This document shows positions 29,732 to 32,945 of a stretch of 32,945 bases of DNA, piece by piece. Under the pieces are notes generated by a model. That model was not told where the DNA came from. It searched no databases and saw nothing but the letters and a program-made list of their open reading frames with translations. This DNA is from Alphaproteobacteria bacterium (GTDB lineage Bacteria > Pseudomonadota > Alphaproteobacteria > Rs-D84), in NCBI GenBank assembly GCA_017436325.1, contig JAFSDI010000003.1, positions 1 through 32,945 on the forward strand, read 5' to 3'. The number at the start of each line of letters is the position of its first letter. Position 1 is the first letter of the stretch. The position numbers and the translations under genes were made by a program.

Positions 29732-29907
29732 AATCAAGGTGGATTTAACCTGACTTGTCCTACCTATAAATGGACTAAACAAGGAGTTGTTATATGCAAA
29801 TTTTCCTATACTTTATGCCGCATTTTGCACAGTGCAATTCTGCCTGTGTTGGTAGCTATATGAAATCCACCTTTGGTTCTTACTGCAAAAAACCAAAGGA
29901 GTGAATT
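29732..29907 (+). promoter_or_regulatory. metK leader with two mutually exclusive stems (candidate riboswitch or attenuator)
   Basis: Stem A pairs AAGGTGGATTT (29736-29746) with AAATCCACCTT (29863-29873), 11 bp perfect, closing a 116-nt domain that includes TTGCA/TGCAA (about 29825-29837). Stem B pairs CCTTTGGTT (29870-29878) with AACCAAAGG (29891-29899), 9 bp perfect, and buries the metK ribosome site AAAGGAG (29895-29901). The stems share 29870-29873, so only one can be complete: A frees the ribosome site, B hides it. This does not resemble SAM-I, SAM-II, SAM-III or SAM-V as I know them. A 36-codon ORF lies inside, so translation-dependent control is also possible. Confidence 0.6.
29794..29904 (+). 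CDS. 36-residue leader peptide upstream of metK
   Basis: The ATG at 29794 follows a near-perfect ribosome site (AAGGAG, seven-base spacing). The ORF ends in TGA at 29902-29904, three bases before the metK ATG, and its last codons contain the metK ribosome site. The peptide has a hydrophobic start (MQIFLYFMPHFAQ), three cysteines, three methionines and a basic end (CKKPKE). A ribosome translating it would melt both leader stems, so it may regulate or couple metK translation; alternatively it is a small secreted or cysteine-bearing peptide. No homology is known to me. Confidence 0.5.
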   Translation: MQIFLYFMPHFAQCNSACVGSYMKSTFGSYCKKPKE

Positions 29908-30936
29908 ATGCAAAGAACAGCAGAAGCGGTGTCGTTGGGACACCCAGATAAAGTCGCCGATTACATTTCCAGTTACATATTGGATCGGTTAATTGAGCAA
30001 GACCAACAGGTCAAATATGCCGTTGAGGTCTTGATAAAAGACAACAATGTCGTACTTGGTGGCGAAGTGAGCACCCCTGCCCCACTGGGTGATTTGACCA
30101 CCTATGTTAAGGCCGCCCTTGCCGAAATCGGTTATGACGACCGGTATGCATCGATATGGGGTGATTTGGCCATTAACCCAGCGCAAATAAAAGTTACCAA
30201 TTTAATCGGTGTACAATCCGCAGATATCAATCGTGGGGTTGTTGCTGATGGCTGGGGCGACCAAGGTGTATTTGTTGGCTATGCCTGCCAAGGCGAAGGT
30301 AAGATAAATCGGGAATTATTCCTTGCCCGAAAGCTGAATAAAGCCCTGTACAATAAAGCCCGTAGTTCTGACAATCTTGGCATAGATATCAAGACACAAA
30401 TCACTTTGAACGATGACAAGATCGAAACCGCCATTGTTGCTATCCCTATGCTGCACGATGAAGATTTGACGGACTTTGTGATTTCTGTTCTGGGCGAAAC
30501 GCCAGCGCACATCATCATAAATGGCACAGGACGTTATACATATCATGGTTCCATCGCAGACTGTGGCATTACAGGACGAAAATTAGCCTGTGACTTTTAT
30601 TCCACCGCTTGTCCGATTGGTGGTGGCAGTCCATGGACCAAGGACCCCAGCAAGGCAGATTTGACTCTTAATGTTTATGCGCGTATCCTGGCGTGCGAAA
30701 ACTTGGCCGACAACGACAAATGTTTTGTTTACCTGTCTTCGTGCATCGGGCGAGCAGAACTGCCCAGTGGTCTGATAAAAACGATTAAAAACGGGGTTGT
30801 TTCCTTTTCCGATCTCTGGTGCAATCAAAAACCCAGAAACCTGATAAAAGCCTATGGTTTGGATAAACCAATATATACAAAATTATGCGACAAAGGTATA
30901 TCTGGAATAATGCTAATAAAAAAAGAACTTATATAA
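29908..30936 (+). CDS. metK: S-adenosylmethionine synthetase, short divergent form
   Basis: A 342-residue methionine adenosyltransferase that makes SAM from methionine and ATP in the cytoplasm. It has 'GHPDKVADYISSYILD' (residues about 11-26, ATP/Mg site), 'DQGVFVGYACQGE' (about 118-130), 'IINGTGRYTYHGSIADCGITGRKLACDFYST' and the P-loop-like 'GGGSPWTKDPSKADL'. It is 40-50 residues shorter than usual MetK (about 380-395) and deviates in motifs, for example CGITGRK for the usual (A/T)GLTGRK and a changed GGGAFSGKD region. Shortening is spread over loops rather than at the ends. It lies just right of the island with its own promoter and leader. It is the enzyme that feeds the methylases of the island. 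Confidence 0.9.
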   Translation: MQRTAEAVSLGHPDKVADYISSYILDRLIEQDQQVKYAVEVLIKDNNVVLGGEVSTPAPLGDLTTYVKAALAEIGYDDRYASIWGDLAINPAQIKVTNLIGVQSADINRGVVADGWGDQGVFVGYACQGEGKINRELFLARKLNKALYNKARSSDNLGIDIKTQITLNDDKIETAIVAIPMLHDEDLTDFVISVLGETPAHIIINGTGRYTYHGSIADCGITGRKLACDFYSTACPIGGGSPWTKDPSKADLTLNVYARILACENLADNDKCFVYLSSCIGRAELPSGLIKTIKNGVVSFSDLWCNQKPRNLIKAYGLDKPIYTKLCDKGISGIMLIKKELI

Positions 30937-30939
30937 AAA

Positions 30940-30975
30940 AACACCGGCGGGGGAGGAGGCAAAACCGCCGGTGTT
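30940..30975. terminator. Terminator between metK and the surface-protein gene
   Basis: An 11-bp stem AACACCGGCGG/CCGCCGGTGTT (30940-30950 with 30965-30975) with a 14-nt purine-rich loop. On the minus strand it is followed by TTTTT, on the plus strand by CTTTCT, so it can serve both convergent genes and is stronger for the minus one. Confidence 0.8.
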
Positions 30976-31016
30976 CTTTCTGTGCATCGACACAGAAACT
31001 GCTGATACTGTCCAAA

Positions 31017-32945
31017 TTATTTCCATACGGTTGGGATACTGGCATAATCAGATAATTTACTTGCACCATAGTACATATCACCAACCTGAGATGTTGTGGC
31101 ACTGGGCCAGATTTTATACAGGTATTGCCCATTTATACGCGCAGATGGGCCGGTTAAGGATGTACAGTTATAGAATGTTTCTTTGAACATATAACTCTTT
31201 GCCGTACCAGAAATATTACCAAACAGGTTTTCTGGGATTGATGTCAAACCACTGCAATCCCGAAAGGTTCCGTAGAACATAAACGTTGCAGGTGCGCCAG
31301 ATAAATTACCGAATAATCCGGCTGGAATCGCACCTGTCAAACCACTGCAACCAGAAAAGGTGGTGTTGAACATAGAACTTGCAGGTGCGCCGGTTAAATT
31401 ACCAAATAATCCATCGGGGATTGCGCCAGTCAAACCACTGCAACCAGAAAAGGTGCTTTGGAACATATAACTTGCTGGTGCACCAGATATACCCGCAAAC
31501 AGGTTCTCTGGGATTGCACCCTTCATATTAGATGCATTATTAAATGTTTTATAAAATCGTGGTTGGTTATTTGTATCACTGCTAAGCGTTCCAAATATCG
31601 CCCCCAGCGAGCCATCAATTGATGCGATTTTTGTTTGTGATGGATCTACATAAAAACTTATCGCAGCTGTACTTGTACTGGTATTATATGCCGTTGCCTG
31701 ACCGCCAAGCTTGATGTTATATGCACCCTTTGATGCGTATTTATGCCCAAATCCCATATTTGTGGTATCTGATTTTGTAATCCATTCGCTTTTACCATCA
31801 CCCCAATCTATATAGAATTCACCAGCAGCACTGATTTGCATAGCGAATACATCGGTATCAGATGTTGTAGTCAGATAAAAGTCATATACTGCGTCACTGG
31901 GTGCCGATGGATATTCGTTTGTTGTCGCACCCAATCCACCCCATGCGACTGGAATATATAGATAATCAGATAATCCGATTGCGTTATAGTACACTTTACC
32001 AACATGGTCCGTTGTGGCATCTGGCCATATTTCATACAGGTATTGTCCATTTATACGTACAGATGGGCCGGTTAATGATGTGCAGTTAGCGAATGTTCTG
32101 TCGAACATATAACTCTGTGCCGCACCAGAAATATTACCAAATAGGTTTTCTGGAATTGATGTTAATTTACTGCAATCCTCAAAGGTTCTTACGAACATCA
32201 TTTTTACAGGTGCGCCAGTTAAATTACCGAATAAACCATCGGGAATTGCACCTGTCAAACCACTGCAACCAGAAAAGGTGGTGTTGAACATAGAACTTGC
32301 AGGTGCACCAGATATACCTGCAAATAAGTCAGATGGAATTGAACCGGTCATATTAGTTGCATTATAAAAGGTCTGATAAAATCGTGGTTGTGAACCGTCC
32401 GCCAATGTTCCAAATATTGCCCCCAGCGAACCATCAATTGATGCGATTTTTATTTGTGATGAATTTACATAAAAACTTATCGCAGCTGTAGTTGCACTGG
32501 TATTATATGCAGTTGCCTGACCGCCAATGCCGATTGTGTATGCACCTGCGGTGTCGTAATCATGCGAATATGTTGTGTTTGTTGTGTCTGGTTTTGTTAT
32601 TGTTTCAACTGTGCCATCGCCCCAGTCAACCACAAATTCACCCGCTGCACTGATTGAAAAACCAAAACTGTCGGTATCGTCTCTTGTTGTCAGTGTAAAT
32701 TCGTGCTTTTGTTCTTTCTTTATCAACGTTTCGATTGCCTGATTTGTGGCGGTGGTGTCGGCGACCTGAAGTGTTGCAAATTCGCCATCGCCATAGTTTG
32801 TGGTTGGTTCGCCGTTCAAGATTTCGTTTGCAACATCAATCGCCGTCAGCAAGTATTTCATATTTGCCATTGATTTTACGTTACTTAGCGTGGGATTATA
32901 TGGCACGGTTATATCCCACTTATGTTCTATCATTTTATGAACGTA
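31017..32945 (-). CDS. Large surface-type protein with two PKD-like/DUF285 modules, 5' end probably outside the window
   Basis: At least 638 residues from an ATG at 32933; the frame is open to the window end and no ribosome site is visible, so the N-terminus probably lies further out. After about 80 residues come two modules of about 270-280 residues. Each has a PKD-like segment ('ISAAGEFVVDWGDGTVETITK ... YSHDYDTAGAYTIGIGG' and 'ISAAGEFYIDWGDGKSEWITK'), then a spacer with 'KIASIDGSLGAIFGTL'. BspA-like DUF285 repeats follow ('MFNTTFSGCSGLTGAIPDGLFGNLTGAP'), ending 'LTGPS(V/A)RINGQYLYxIWP'. The modules are also similar in DNA. DUF285 proteins are usually on the surface and bind host or other bacterial ligands. 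No signal peptide or anchor is in the visible part. Confidence 0.8.
   Translation of the reverse strand, partial: YVHKMIEHKWDITVPYNPTLSNVKSMANMKYLLTAIDVANEILNGEPTTNYGDGEFATLQVADTTATNQAIETLIKKEQKHEFTLTTRDDTDSFGFSISAAGEFVVDWGDGTVETITKPDTTNTTYSHDYDTAGAYTIGIGGQATAYNTSATTAAISFYVNSSQIKIASIDGSLGAIFGTLADGSQPRFYQTFYNATNMTGSIPSDLFAGISGAPASSMFNTTFSGCSGLTGAIPDGLFGNLTGAPVKMMFVRTFEDCSKLTSIPENLFGNISGAAQSYMFDRTFANCTSLTGPSVRINGQYLYEIWPDATTDHVGKVYYNAIGLSDYLYIPVAWGGLGATTNEYPSAPSDAVYDFYLTTTSDTDVFAMQISAAGEFYIDWGDGKSEWITKSDTTNMGFGHKYASKGAYNIKLGGQATAYNTSTSTAAISFYVDPSQTKIASIDGSLGAIFGTLSSDTNNQPRFYKTFNNASNMKGAIPENLFAGISGAPASYMFQSTFSGCSGLTGAIPDGLFGNLTGAPASSMFNTTFSGCSGLTGAIPAGLFGNLSGAPATFMFYGTFRDCSGLTSIPENLFGNISGTAKSYMFKETFYNCTSLTGPSARINGQYLYKIWPSATTSQVGDMYYGASKLSDYASIPTVWK

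Overview
The window looks like chromosome of an uncultured, low-GC alphaproteobacterium, probably host-associated. The two DNA-binding proteins at the left edge resemble the N-terminal domain of alphaproteobacterial S24-type repressors, TGA is used as a normal stop, and the AT-rich coding style is uniform apart from a few GC-richer genes. This placement is an inference; no rRNA or marker phylogeny is available here.

Region 1 (1-4130) holds two small HTH proteins on the + strand. They are convergent with a tightly packed minus-strand array of eight small genes (632-4022). Six of the eight carry a small four-cysteine domain with a constant MSFTQ/MSFSQ N-terminus. All eight, including a lipoprotein and an unrelated protein, end in K-(T/Q)-R encoded inside a shared gene-to-gene junction. 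One member fuses the two recurring domains. The array looks like cassettes shuffled by homologous recombination, and I know of no described system like it.

Region 2 (4130-6453) contains the 5' half of a tRNA-Asn (4224-4261), a DUF805 membrane protein, a broken secreted-protein gene, a structured RNA with terminator on the minus strand, and the intact tRNA-Asn(GTT) at 6378-6453.

Region 3 (6454-29555) is an integrative island of about 23.1 kb. The 45-bp 3' part of tRNA-Asn, starting in the anticodon loop, is repeated at 29511-29555, and the island encodes a tyrosine integrase and an AlpA/excisionase-type HTH protein. It is packed with defence-type genes: an APH(3')-like phosphotransferase, a PLD nuclease behind a structured leader, an RNase-like HEPN protein, a reverse transcriptase with a long structured leader, Mrr, an AlwI-type restriction system with two adenine methylases, and a four-gene operon (Nudix, nuclease-helicase DUF2075, a 41-residue membrane microprotein, SEC-C protein). 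A Fic protein, an AbiE toxin-antitoxin pair and a SIR2-like DUF4917 gene paired with a membrane-helix protein follow.

Region 4 (29556-32945) returns to probable core genome. It has a short, divergent metK behind a leader that can form two mutually exclusive stems, one of which hides the metK ribosome binding site, and which also encodes a 36-residue peptide. Last comes a large surface-type protein made of two PKD-like/DUF285 repeat modules that runs off the window.
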